Below, one piece after another: positions 7,664 through 16,112 of a stretch of 42,218 bases of DNA. The translations under genes and the position numbers were made by a program. Every line of letters starts with the position of its first letter. Position 1 is the first letter of the stretch. The DNA is from Bacteroidota bacterium (lineage in GTDB: Bacteria; Bacteroidota; Bacteroidia; JABEUT01), in NCBI GenBank assembly GCA_013289165.1, contig JABDAL010000013.1, positions 1-42,218 of the forward strand, written 5' to 3'. The notes beneath the pieces were generated by a model. It was not told the DNA's origin, did no database searches, and worked only from the letters and a program-made list of their open reading frames with translations.

Positions 7664-8422
7664 TTATCCGAACCTTCCGGTTATATAATTCTGTGTTTTT
7701 TCGTTTTTAGGATTGGTAAAAACTTTCTTAGTATCGTCATATTCTAATAAGTCGCCCAAATAAAAGAAAGCTGTCATGTCGCTTATTCGGGCTGCCTGTT
7801 GCATATTATGGGTTACTATTACCAATGTATAGTTCCCTTTTAATTCATAAAGCAAATCCTCAATTTTAGCAGTAGACAGAGGGTCAAGTGCAGAGGTAGG
7901 CTCATCCAATAAAATTACTTCGGGCTTCATAGCCACTGCCCTGGCAAGACAAAGCCTTTGTTGCTGCCCACCGGAAAGAGACGTACCCTTTTTCTTTAAA
8001 TAATCTTTCACCTCATCCCACAGTGCCACTTTTTTCAGTGCATCCTCTATGATTTCATTTTTTTCCTGGGTTTTCAATTTGATGCCGTTAAGAATAAATC
8101 CTGAAATTACATTCTCGGCAATGCTCATGGTAGGAAACGGATTAGGCCGCTGGAACACCATGCCCACCCTGCGGCGCAATGTCATAGCTTCCATTTCATA
8201 AACATCTTCATTATGCATAAATATTTTCCCTTCCACTTTTGCTTCGGGTGTCAGTTCATGCAGGCGGTTAATAGCACGTAAAATGGTGGTTTTTCCACAG
8301 CCGGAAGGGCCCATGAAGGCAGTTACCTTTTTTTCGGCAATTTCCATATTGATACCCTTGACAACCTTATTGTCTCCAAAAGATATCTGCAGGTTTTCAG
8401 TCCTTAGAATTGTACCTTCCAT
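7664..8422 (-). CDS. pstB: Phosphate ABC transporter ATP-binding protein PstB
   Basis: The 252-residue ATPase has Walker A GPSGCGKTT, the Q-loop region VFQRPNPFPTMS (the NPFP sequence is typical of PstB), signature LSGGQQQRLCLARA, Walker B VILLDEPTSALD and H-loop VTHNM. It energises phosphate import through PstC and PstA at the cytoplasmic face of the inner membrane. The start lies inside the end of pstA (19-bp overlap), indicating translational coupling. All catalytic residues are present and the length is normal. Confidence 0.97.
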   Translation of the reverse strand: MEGTILRTENLQISFGDNKVVKGINMEIAEKKVTAFMGPSGCGKTTILRAINRLHELTPEAKVEGKIFMHNEDVYEMEAMTLRRRVGMVFQRPNPFPTMSIAENVISGFILNGIKLKTQEKNEIIEDALKKVALWDEVKDYLKKKGTSLSGGQQQRLCLARAVAMKPEVILLDEPTSALDPLSTAKIEDLLYELKGNYTLVIVTHNMQQAARISDMTAFFYLGDLLEYDDTKKVFTNPKNEKTQNYITGRFG

Positions 8423-9261
8423 TTGTTTTCAAATAGTTTAATGATAGTGTTCAGTATGATGATAAATACAACTAAAATCAAGGAACCTCCCCAGGCAATA
8501 CGCTGCCAGTCTTCATAAGGGCTTGAAGCGTATGCAAAAATCACTTTCGGTATGGTATCCACAGGCTTAAAAATGCTAAACACCATAGCAGGGTTTCCAA
8601 ATGCGGTAAACAATAAGGGAGCTACTTCACCGGCTATACGGGCAACGCCAATAATACATCCGCCTAAAATACCTCCCATCCCGGTAGGTATAAGTATTTT
8701 CCTCACGGTATGATAATAGGATGCGCCCAGCCCCAGTGCAGCTTCTTTCAATGTATGTGGAATAAGCAACAGGGTTTCTTCGGTACTTTTTATCACGGGT
8801 GGAAGCATCATAATAGCTAACGCAATACTTCCCGAAATGGCTGAAAATCCTCCGAAGGGTTTTACAATCCATACATATATTACAATACCAATTACAATAG
8901 ATGGAATACCTTGTAATACGTCTACTGCTACTGCAATACGCTCCGCTATTCTTTTTCCCCGGTTATCGGCCTGGTAAATACCAACGGATATCCCCAGGGG
9001 AATGGCAATTATGGCAGCGACTACAACCACAATAAGGCTTCCGACAATAGCATTGGCTATTCCACCACCAAATTCGCCCACGGGTTTTGGCCCTTTTGTA
9101 AACAAGGCCCAATTAATACTACCTATCCCTTTTTCAAAAAGGTAGAAGAGTATGATAAATACTACTATCAGGCAGCTAAAGGTTAATGCCCACACAAAAC
9201 CGGAAAATATCCGGTCTTTAATCTGCCTTCTTTTGGTGCCTCTTATGTCGAACGGGGTCAT
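8404..9261 (-). CDS. pstA: Phosphate ABC transporter permease PstA
   Basis: This 285-residue inner-membrane protein has about six transmembrane segments. The first is at residues 20-45. A binding-protein-dependent transport permease signature (EAALGLGASYYHTVRKILIPTGMGGI) forms the coupling helix that contacts PstB. Paired with PstC, it forms the phosphate channel. Its start overlaps the pstC stop by 4 bp and its end overlaps pstB. No anomalies are seen. Confidence 0.96.
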   Translation of the reverse strand: MTPFDIRGTKRRQIKDRIFSGFVWALTFSCLIVVFIILFYLFEKGIGSINWALFTKGPKPVGEFGGGIANAIVGSLIVVVVAAIIAIPLGISVGIYQADNRGKRIAERIAVAVDVLQGIPSIVIGIVIYVWIVKPFGGFSAISGSIALAIMMLPPVIKSTEETLLLIPHTLKEAALGLGASYYHTVRKILIPTGMGGILGGCIIGVARIAGEVAPLLFTAFGNPAMVFSIFKPVDTIPKVIFAYASSPYEDWQRIAWGGSLILVVFIIILNTIIKLFENKWKVQF

Positions 9262-10139
9262 GCGATTGCTCGTTTAATAATTAATCGGCCAATTAGGTTT
9301 ATAATAGTTGTAACCACGAAGAGTAAGAGCCCTATTTCAATCAGGCTGCTGGTATAAACCTCTCCCACAGCTTCTGTAAATTCATTGGCAATAACGCTTG
9401 CCATAGTATAAGAGGGGCTGAATATATTGTGGGGCAACGCAGGGGAATTACCAATTAATATGGTTACTGCCATAGTTTCTCCCAATGCGCGTCCGAGTGA
9501 CAATAAGAATCCGGCTGAAATTCCGGAAATGTTAGAGGGTATTATTACCTTCGTTATTACTTCGGTGCGGGTGCTTCCAAGGGCATAAGCGGCTTCTTTC
9601 AAATTTACAGGGGTCATGCTTATTACCTGCCTTATAAGCGAAACAGAGTAGGGTACAAGCATGATAGATAATACCAGCGATGCGGTGAAAATTCCAACAC
9701 CGGGTGCCGGAAGATGGAAAGCTAATTCTATTTTACTTACTATGGGTGCAACTGTATATAATCCCCAAAAGCCATATACTACCGAGGGAATGGCAGCAAG
9801 CAGGTCTATCACATTCCTGAAAATTCCGGGAATAACCCCTTTGGGGTAATACTCTCCCAGGAATAACGCTGCAGCAATGGAAAATGGGGCAGAAATGATA
9901 AGCGATAAAAAAGAAGTTATAAGTGTTCCAACCAAAAATGGATACATCCCATAGTGGTTGTTGACAGGGTCCCAGGTTTTACCCCATAAAAACCCTAAGC
10001 CGTTCGCCTTAATGGCAGGCCATGAGGAAACAAACAGCGTAATGAAAAAAAGCAGCAATAGTACCATGGTCCCTAAAGACACAATGGTTAGCCATCGTAC
10101 AAATATTTTATTTTCTAATATTCTCCAGCGGTTTTTCAT
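9258..10139 (-). CDS. pstC: Phosphate ABC transporter permease PstC
   Basis: The 293-residue multi-pass protein has its first membrane segment at residues 17-37 and a periplasmic FLWGKTWDP segment typical of PstC. The conserved coupling loop is EAAYALGSTRTEVITKVIIPSNISGI, and the segment ALGETMAVTILIG is highly conserved. It partners PstA in the membrane. It lies 156 bp after pstS; that gap contains GCCCGC/GCGGGC and AATCTC/GAGATT complementary pairs but no obvious promoter. Confidence 0.96.
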   Translation of the reverse strand: MKNRWRILENKIFVRWLTIVSLGTMVLLLLFFITLFVSSWPAIKANGLGFLWGKTWDPVNNHYGMYPFLVGTLITSFLSLIISAPFSIAAALFLGEYYPKGVIPGIFRNVIDLLAAIPSVVYGFWGLYTVAPIVSKIELAFHLPAPGVGIFTASLVLSIMLVPYSVSLIRQVISMTPVNLKEAAYALGSTRTEVITKVIIPSNISGISAGFLLSLGRALGETMAVTILIGNSPALPHNIFSPSYTMASVIANEFTEAVGEVYTSSLIEIGLLLFVVTTIINLIGRLIIKRAIA

Positions 10140-10295
10140 TATTCCCGACAGGTACTTTACTTATTAATAATAACATAGGCAAAAAAAGGGAGTGCCCGCC
10201 AAATCTCCCCTTTAACCAAAACACAACCTCACTTAGAAAAGAACTTAGCGGGCGCCTGGTGAGATTATTATTTCTATACGTTTAATGAAACAGGT

Positions 10296-11381
10296 CTATT
10301 GCAATATAGGTTGTCCGTCGTAAGTAACAGATTTTAATACACCTTCAGCAGCAGCCACAGCCTTAGGAGGAAGCGGAGCATAATTCAACGGGGTAGCTTG
10401 TGCTTGTCCTTCGTGAATCATCCACCACAATTCTTTCACCAGGTTGGTTGCTTTGTCTTTGCTTCTGTTGTTATAGTTCTGTTCTTTGTAAAGCAATATC
10501 CAGGTAAAGCTGCTGATAGGATAACCTTGGTCAACATTGGCATTGGTTATGCTAATACGGGTATCAGCAGGAATATCACCATTGGCGCAAAGGCTGGTTG
10601 ACTGAATAGAAGGCTTAACGTAATTTCCGGCAGCATTTTTAACTTGTGCAAACACCATACTGTTTTGGAGTGCATAGGTTAATTCAATATAACCTATTGT
10701 GCCCGGAGTTTGCTTAACAATGCCGGCAACACCTTCGTTACCTTTTCCGCCTAATTCTCCATCGGGCCAGTTAACTGATTTGCCTGTTCCGATTTTAGTT
10801 TTCCAATCATCACTAACTTTTGATAAGTAGTCAGTGAAAATAAAGGTAGTTCCGCTTCCATCCGAACGGTGAGCTACGGTAATATCCATGTCAGGAAGGC
10901 TTACACCCGGATTTTCAGCAGCAATTTTTTTGTCGTTCCATTTGGTAATGGTCTTCATAAATATCCCGGTAACAACTTCAGGAGTAAATTTTAATTCAGG
11001 ATTACCCGGAAGGTTGTAAGAAAGAACCACTGCACCTAAGCAGGTAGGAAATTCTACTACTGGAGCAGGGCATTTGCTGTTATCGTCGTCGCTTAAAAAT
11101 GCATCGGAAGCGCCAAAGTCAACAAGCTTATTCATAAGTTGCTTGATACCGCCTCCTGAACCAATCGACTGGTAGTTGGTTTGAATACCGGATGTTTTTC
11201 CGTATTCGCTGAACATTTTGGTATAGATAGGATTGCCAAAGGTAGAGCCCGCACCTAATAATTGTTTATCGGCATCGGCATTGGCATTTTGGTCGGAACT
11301 GTTTCCGCCCGAACTGCAAGAAGAAAGGCCTATTGCCAATACTCCTGCAAGAGCTAAGTTTTTGAAGATTGAGTGTTTCAT
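10296..11381 (-). CDS. pstS: Phosphate-binding lipoprotein PstS
   Basis: The 361-residue protein has a lipoprotein signal peptide ending LSSC (Cys22), so it is anchored to a membrane facing the periplasm. The mature part begins LLGAGSTFGNPIYTKMFSEY and contains IGSGGGIKQL and HRSDGSGTTFIFTDYLSKV, the phosphate-contacting loops of PstS. The C-terminal part has the usual TPGTIGYIELTYA and the WILLYKEQ segment. It delivers phosphate to PstCA. No good TAnnTTTG box lies directly upstream, so it may depend on read-through from the porin gene 99 bp upstream. Confidence 0.96.
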   Translation of the reverse strand: MKHSIFKNLALAGVLAIGLSSCSSGGNSSDQNANADADKQLLGAGSTFGNPIYTKMFSEYGKTSGIQTNYQSIGSGGGIKQLMNKLVDFGASDAFLSDDDNSKCPAPVVEFPTCLGAVVLSYNLPGNPELKFTPEVVTGIFMKTITKWNDKKIAAENPGVSLPDMDITVAHRSDGSGTTFIFTDYLSKVSDDWKTKIGTGKSVNWPDGELGGKGNEGVAGIVKQTPGTIGYIELTYALQNSMVFAQVKNAAGNYVKPSIQSTSLCANGDIPADTRISITNANVDQGYPISSFTWILLYKEQNYNNRSKDKATNLVKELWWMIHEGQAQATPLNYAPLPPKAVAAAEGVLKSVTYDGQPILQ

Positions 11382-11425
11382 TTTATTTATTTTTAATATT
11401 CAGTTAATGTTACTTTTTTAAGCTA

Positions 11426-11463
11426 TGAAAGGGTTAAGAACTTTTTCGCTCCTAACCCTTTCA
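11426..11463 (-). terminator. Strong stem-loop between porin and pstS
   Basis: TGAAAGGGTTA (11426-11436) and TAACCCTTTCA (11453-11463) form a perfect 11-bp stem with a 16-base loop. It starts 17 bp after the porin stop. A weak T-run (ACTTTTTTAAG on the plus strand) lies on the porin-distal side, so partial termination or mRNA 3'-end protection, giving more porin than Pst transcript, is plausible. Confidence 0.55.
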
Positions 11464-11479
11464 TCATGCTACACGTTTA

Positions 11480-12952
11480 TTAGTTGAATCCGAAAAGGAA
11501 GGATATGCGGTAGAACATATAGTTATCACTGGCAAGGTTGTCTGAACCATAACCATTCTTAATTCCATAATACCAAACGTTCGGCATAATGTGAATTTTT
11601 TTGTCTTTGGTCGGGGTCCAGTCAAGTCCGAAATTCATAAAGGTTTCTTTGTATGAGTTTCCGTTGCCTGAACTGCTAACATTCGAAAAGAGCTCGGTGA
11701 ATGTTTCGTTCGCATTATATGAATAGTTGTTGTCAGGTGTATACATATCGTATCTGGCAAAAATATTCAGTGTGCCCGGAATAATAGTTCCGTGAGCAAA
11801 GATGGACATGCCTGTTTGAGTAGCATTCACTGTATCGTTTACTCCGGTTCCTTTTTTCCAGGTTTCAAATTCACCATTGGTATAGCTTTGTGTAAACCAT
11901 TCGAAACCGATACCAAACCATTTTGAATTATAAGCTGCATAAACTTTGTCAGTCATTACGGAGTGTTGGTACCCTTTTGTAGTTCCGTAATAAGTATTAC
12001 CATAGTTTATGTAGTCAGTATAAAAACCAACTGTCAAAGCAGTGTTGAGTGCATTAACGTAAACATTGGCACGAATCTTCTTAGCATTGTCCGTTGTTTC
12101 GTTAAAAGGATTAACTGCAATGGTGGTTTTGGTTGTGGTAGTTGTTGTAACGGTACCGGTAGATACTGAAGTAGAAGTGGAAGTAATAGTAGCTCCGCCC
12201 AAGCTGGCAGCTCCGGCAGTTCCGGTAAATCCTGCAACTGGGTTATTTCCTGAATTATCTCCTATCATGGCACTATATCCTATGAAAAGTGGCACGTTGT
12301 TTGTGTCTTTTGCATGAGCAGTCCAAAGTCTTCCTTCAAGCGTAAGGCCCATATCCGAAGAACCATCTACACCGTGCATATCCATAATTGTCTTTTCAAC
12401 CGAACGATAACCTAAGAGAGGCTCGGTGTTGTATGCATTGGCGAAAGAGTTGGTAGCCTGTTGCCCGATTTTCAAATCTGTATTTTTCCAGATGTTTTTC
12501 CACTTAACGTACATATATTTTAAATATACAGTCCGGTCATCATTCACGTCTTGGTCGCCTTCATAAGCGAGCAAAGCATAAGCAGAAAAATGCTTATTAA
12601 TGTTATAATCATAACCTAAATAAGCCCGGCGAATTTCAAATGCATTCGGATGCGTGTTTTGAGCAACCCCGCCTGAAGCTGTACTTGCACCTACTCCCTT
12701 GTACTGTTGTTTGGTGCCTCTTCCGGCTGAGTCTCCTGTTGCCATGTATGCATAGTCACCGAAAGCATAGCCCCAAAAGCCACTGGCTCCTGCTGCTTTA
12801 CCCTCTCCTGGGCTAATCAATGAAATAGCATTTCTTTGCAATCCCAATAAGGAATCTCTTTGATGCTGAGTTTGCTGAGCCTGCATGCTACCTATGGTCA
12901 GCAAGGAGCCTGCTAGGGCAAACACAACTTTTGTAAATCTTTTTGTTTTCAT
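11480..12952 (-). CDS. Outer-membrane porin, probably phosphate-starvation induced
   Basis: The 490-residue protein starts MKTKRFTKVVFALAGSLLT and has a signal peptide ending MQAQ. The mature chain has alternating aromatic and hydrophobic strands (AYLGYDYNINKHFSAYALLAYE, IFARYDMYTPDN, FMNFGLDWTPTKDKKIHIMPNVWYYG) and ends YRISFLFGFN with a terminal aromatic, all as expected for a 16-18-strand beta-barrel. About residues 245-285 form a Ser/Thr/Val-rich insert (TSTSTSVSTGTVTTTTTTKT), probably a surface loop. Its position as first gene ahead of pstSCAB-phoU suggests phosphate passage across the outer membrane. The start at 12952 rather than the frame start at 13000 is chosen for the signal peptide. 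Confidence 0.87.
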   Translation of the reverse strand: MKTKRFTKVVFALAGSLLTIGSMQAQQTQHQRDSLLGLQRNAISLISPGEGKAAGASGFWGYAFGDYAYMATGDSAGRGTKQQYKGVGASTASGGVAQNTHPNAFEIRRAYLGYDYNINKHFSAYALLAYEGDQDVNDDRTVYLKYMYVKWKNIWKNTDLKIGQQATNSFANAYNTEPLLGYRSVEKTIMDMHGVDGSSDMGLTLEGRLWTAHAKDTNNVPLFIGYSAMIGDNSGNNPVAGFTGTAGAASLGGATITSTSTSVSTGTVTTTTTTKTTIAVNPFNETTDNAKKIRANVYVNALNTALTVGFYTDYINYGNTYYGTTKGYQHSVMTDKVYAAYNSKWFGIGFEWFTQSYTNGEFETWKKGTGVNDTVNATQTGMSIFAHGTIIPGTLNIFARYDMYTPDNNYSYNANETFTELFSNVSSSGNGNSYKETFMNFGLDWTPTKDKKIHIMPNVWYYGIKNGYGSDNLASDNYMFYRISFLFGFN

Positions 12953-13038
12953 TTTTTTTTTGTTAATTGTTAATGTGGTTGCGTGTTTTGACGGGGGCAA
13001 AAGTCACAAGTATTCATTAAGCCCAAATAAACTATATG

Positions 13039-13071
13039 TTAACAAATTGTTACCATATTAACAAATTGTTA
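13039..13071. promoter_or_regulatory. Duplicated 14-bp operator between porin and phoB (candidate Pho box)
   Basis: TTAACAAATTGTTA occurs at 13039-13052 and again at 13058-13071, identical and offset by 19 bp. Each copy contains TAACAA-A-TTGTTA, an inverted repeat around one base. It sits 29 bp before the phoB -7 box and about 34 bp from a TTTTG-type box (12998-13005) reading towards the porin. It is thus placed to serve both divergent promoters. PhoB-family regulators bind direct repeats, and TTAACA half-sites are known for Bacillus PhoP, but binding here is inferred. Confidence 0.55.
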
Positions 13072-13099
13072 AGTCAAGGATAGGTATATAGATTAAACA

Positions 13100-13107
13100 T
13101 AATTTTG
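13100..13107 (+). promoter_or_regulatory. Candidate -7 box TAATTTTG for phoB
   Basis: Exact TAnnTTTG 42 bp before the phoB start; the duplicated operator lies just upstream. Confidence 0.55.
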
Positions 13108-13149
13108 CCGAAAAATTGGCTTTTTCAGCAACAATCCCACATCATATAA

Positions 13150-13827
13150 ATGAACAATTTAAAGATATTATTAGTTGATGATGAGCCAGATGTGCTCGAT
13201 TTCCTCACCTTTAACCTTCAAAAAGAAGGCTACGAAGTATTTACGGCTTCTGATGGGGGTGAGGCAGTCCAGATGACAAAAAAGGTTTCGCCAAATTTAA
13301 TTTTATTAGATGTAATGATGCCTAAGGTGGATGGCATCGAAGCATGTAAAGAAATACGAAACTTACCCGAAGGCAAAGACGCCTTAATAGTATTTCTTAC
13401 CGCACGCACCGAAGATTACTCGCAAATAGCCGGGTTAGATGCCGGAGCTGATGACTATGTTTCAAAGCCTATTAAGCCGAGGGTACTCATAAGCCGCATA
13501 AAAGCATTACTCAGAAGAAGGTTCCAATCCGACGATACTTCCATTTTTGATGTAGGCGGGGGTATTAAAATCAATAAAGAAAATTATTCTGTTAGAGTAG
13601 ATAATAAGGATGTATCCCTTCCCAAAAAAGAATTTGAACTACTCTATTTACTGGCATCTAAGCCTGGAAAAGTATTTACCCGCGAAGATATTTTGCATAA
13701 AATATGGGGTGAAGATGTGGTAGTAGGCGACCGTACTATAGATGTACATATCCGCAAGCTCCGCCAAAAGCTGGGCGATGAAATCATCAAAACCCTGAAA
13801 GGCATAGGCTATAAATTCGAGTTTTAG
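13150..13827 (+). CDS. phoB: OmpR/PhoB-family response regulator
   Basis: The 225-residue protein has an N-terminal receiver with the acidic pair at Asp10/Asp11, the phospho-acceptor Asp54 (LILLDVMMPK), the switch Thr in FLTARTED and Lys in YVSKPIKP. A C-terminal winged helix follows (KEFELLYLLASKPGKVFTREDIL, then VGDRTIDVHIRKLRQKLG). Next to the pst operon and together with the PhoR-like kinase downstream, it is very probably the phosphate-starvation activator. It diverges from the porin-pst run and may autoregulate through the repeats at 13039-13071. The symbol rests on context plus family. Confidence 0.93.
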   Translation: MNNLKILLVDDEPDVLDFLTFNLQKEGYEVFTASDGGEAVQMTKKVSPNLILLDVMMPKVDGIEACKEIRNLPEGKDALIVFLTARTEDYSQIAGLDAGADDYVSKPIKPRVLISRIKALLRRRFQSDDTSIFDVGGGIKINKENYSVRVDNKDVSLPKKEFELLYLLASKPGKVFTREDILHKIWGEDVVVGDRTIDVHIRKLRQKLGDEIIKTLKGIGYKFEF

Positions 13828-14074
13828 CCTTGTAAAGCCCTTAAAGTTTTTTATCTTATGCCCCTTCAGGCAGCCTAAATTTTTAACATACTTTAATGCT
13901 ATCCCTCTTGTTTTAGAGCCAGTTTTAGCATAAATTTGAATAGCATAAAGCAAATTCTTATGAGGCGCTACGCTAAATGGAACGGGATATTTTTTAACAC
14001 GTGCTTTTTCCGTGCTCCACCTCCTGTCACTTAATGATATAAACAAAGTGACTAATAATGCAAATATTTTAAAA

Positions 14075-14527
14075 ATGAAAACGTTCAGGTTTTTTGCAGT
14101 AGGGTTAGCATTCATGGCAACCTCTGCTATGGCACAGGCGCCCCAAAATATAGGGGTTGCATTTAAAAACAAATATCCCAATGCATCGGTAAAGAAGTTT
14201 AAATTCAGGCACGATAATTATGTGGCAAGTTTTGTGGATGGAGGTAAAAAATGCAAGGCGTTTTTTGATGAGAAGGGCAACTGGGTCCAAACTTAAATTA
14301 ATATGAAGTGGAAATCCCTTCCTGCTGATGTTAAAGCCGGTATAGTAAAAAGCCCCTACTCCAAATGGTTGATAGAAGATGTGAGGGATATTGAAACTCC
14401 CGGAGGAACTATGTATTTTGTCGAAGTGGACAATGAATACACATTAAGTGAGTTTATAGATTCCCGCGACGGATATGTGTACCTCACGCCTTCAGGAGAC
14501 ATAGTGGAGGAAAAGGGCTTAAAATAA
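14075..14527 (+). pseudogene. PepSY-like secreted protein interrupted by an in-frame stop
   Basis: The first part (14075-14296) has a signal peptide MKTFRFFAVGLAFMATSAMAQA and the repeat half VAFKNKYPNASVKKFKFR...FFDEKGNWVQT. The second part (14303-14527, from MKWKSLPADVKAGI) continues in the same frame after TAA and two codons, and supplies the expected second half (YFVEVDNEYTL). Bacteroidota PepSY-like (DUF2874-type) periplasmic proteins run straight through this point, so one base change (for example AAA to TAA) has cut the gene. A 73-residue secreted half could still be made. The family is small, periplasmic and of unknown role; its position between phoB and phoR is notable. Confidence 0.75.
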
Positions 14528-14589
14528 GGGCTGAGTAAATAGGGGGATTTTTAAGCAGAAATGCTTGGGAATTCCCTTGTAGTTTGGCA

Positions 14590-15684
14590 ATGCTGCTAAA
14601 CTTACTTAACATTAGGTTTACATGGCGTAATAATAAAGGTGCTACCTTTGAGTTTCAATTTATTTTCTTGAAGAAGGAATCTTTCATAATTGCATTAGGC
14701 AGTTCGCTGCTCATCACGGGAGTTTTATATCTCCTCAGTACCTTTTTGTTTCATGTCAGGATATCCCCGGAAATAAATGCAATTAACTTTTGTATTTGTG
14801 CTATTTCAGTCTATTGCATCTATTATATTGTAGTGGGCAGGCGCTTGCGGTCTATTCACAGCCTGATTGCTAAAAATCCGGCAGAGGTGGATGATACTTC
14901 GCTCGACGTAGTAGAAGCCCGGTTACAAACATTGCTGCAGGAACGCAAAGAGGAATTGGAAAAAATTGAAAAGCTTGAACGCCATCGCCGCGAGTTTCTC
15001 GATAATGTTTCGCACGAAATGAAAACTCCCCTGTTTCATATACAAGGCTATGTGTCAACCTTGGTAGAAAACCCGGTGAATGACATGGAAATGCAAAAGC
15101 GCTATTTGGAAAGAACAGAGAAAAGTGCCGAACGCCTTATTCATATAATAGAGGACCTCGACACTATTTCGGAACTGGAATCAAGAAATGTTGGTTCGGA
15201 TATTGCTCCCTTTGATATCGTAGAGCTCTGCCAGGAAGTATTGGAATCGGAAACTATGGATGCCGAGCAAAAGAAGGTATCGCTCATCCTTGAAAATGAA
15301 ATGGAGAAAGCAGCAGTTATTGGCGACCGCTTCCGCATAAAGCAGGTGTTTGTGAATCTGTCAGTCAATTCCATTAAATATGGTAAACAAAATGGAAGTA
15401 CTACCATACGCCTGAAAAATGAACCCGACACCATTTATATAGAAGTAAGTGATAACGGCATTGGCATTGCCCAGCAACATTTGCCCCGTTTATTTGAGCG
15501 TTTTTACCGTGTCGACAAGGGTCGTTCCCGTTCACAAGGCGGAACAGGCTTGGGCCTGTCTATCGTAAAACATATTTTAGAGGCACACCACCAGCCGATA
15601 AATGTTACAAGCAAAGAAGGTGAAGGAACCACTTTCTCCTTCCGCCTGAAAAAAGCACCACATCACAGTAGTTTTTCGTTATAG
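14590..15684 (+). CDS. phoR: Membrane sensor histidine kinase, PhoR-like
   Basis: The 364-residue kinase has two membrane segments (about residues 31-54 and 62-82) with only a few residues between them, then a coiled linker. The HisKA H-box is HEMKTPLFHIQGY (His142), the N-box NLSVNSIKYG, G1 DNGIGIAQ and G2 GGTGLGLSIVKHI. With no real periplasmic domain, phosphate status is probably sensed through PhoU and Pst, as for classical PhoR. It phosphorylates the upstream PhoB-like regulator. The ATG at 14590 is taken as start; a TTG two codons earlier is possible. The PAS domain common in PhoR is absent. Confidence 0.9.
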   Translation: MLLNLLNIRFTWRNNKGATFEFQFIFLKKESFIIALGSSLLITGVLYLLSTFLFHVRISPEINAINFCICAISVYCIYYIVVGRRLRSIHSLIAKNPAEVDDTSLDVVEARLQTLLQERKEELEKIEKLERHRREFLDNVSHEMKTPLFHIQGYVSTLVENPVNDMEMQKRYLERTEKSAERLIHIIEDLDTISELESRNVGSDIAPFDIVELCQEVLESETMDAEQKKVSLILENEMEKAAVIGDRFRIKQVFVNLSVNSIKYGKQNGSTTIRLKNEPDTIYIEVSDNGIGIAQQHLPRLFERFYRVDKGRSRSQGGTGLGLSIVKHILEAHHQPINVTSKEGEGTTFSFRLKKAPHHSSFSL

Positions 15685-15704
15685 GTTTGGAGTAGGGGTG
15701 GGGG

Positions 15705-16030
15705 AGAATATGTCATGCTTATGTCACTATTCAATGCCCTGTCATTCTGCCTGTTCCGGCTTTTATGTCACAGTGTCTTAAATACCGTGACATAACCCTA
15801 TTATAATTTACCCGCCTAACTTGTTATCTTAAAGGCTTCTTATCGTCTGTTTGTCTGCAGCTTACAGTCACCATTTTTGCTATGCAATTGTTATACATTT
15901 ATATCGCAAAAAGATATGTCACGGTGCCCCAAAAAATACGTCATGGTGCAAATCTACCTTAAGTGACTGGTTTTGTGAAGCCAATATCTTTATGTCACGT
16001 TGCCCATTCCGTAAAAAACCGTGACATAAA
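15705..16030. repeat. Cluster of TATGTCAC/GTGACATA motifs in a gene-free stretch
   Basis: The 447-bp gap after phoR holds at least seven copies or half-copies of TATGTCAC. Two form hairpins: TTATGTCAC (15763-15771) with GTGACATAA (15787-15795), and TTTATGTCACG (15989-15999) with CGTGACATAAA (16020-16030). Two more stand in tandem 22 bp apart (TATGTCACGGTGC at 15915, TACGTCATGGTGC at 15937). No protein-coding frame is credible. The role is unknown: dispersed intergenic repeats or a multi-site binding region are both possible. Confidence 0.65.
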
Positions 16031-16075
16031 AAATTTGAAAAGGGATAAATTTTGAGTAAAAAATCGCTATCGGTT

Positions 16076-16099
16076 AATGGCTATTAGCTAATAGCCATT
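16076..16099. promoter_or_regulatory. 24-bp perfect palindrome upstream of the FAD oxidase
   Basis: The half-site AATGGCTATTAG is followed directly by its exact reverse complement. The palindrome ends 14 bp before the -7 box at 16113, so it covers the expected -33 region. That is where an operator for a dimeric regulator would sit. Confidence 0.55.
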
Positions 16100-16112
16100 C
16101 TTACAGGATTTG

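Noticed and set aside
10194-10265. Paired GC-rich motifs in the pstS-pstC gap (GCCCGC/GCGGGC and AATCTC/GAGATT)
   Set aside because: The two pairs cross rather than nest, so no simple hairpin; a pseudoknot cannot be supported by eye.
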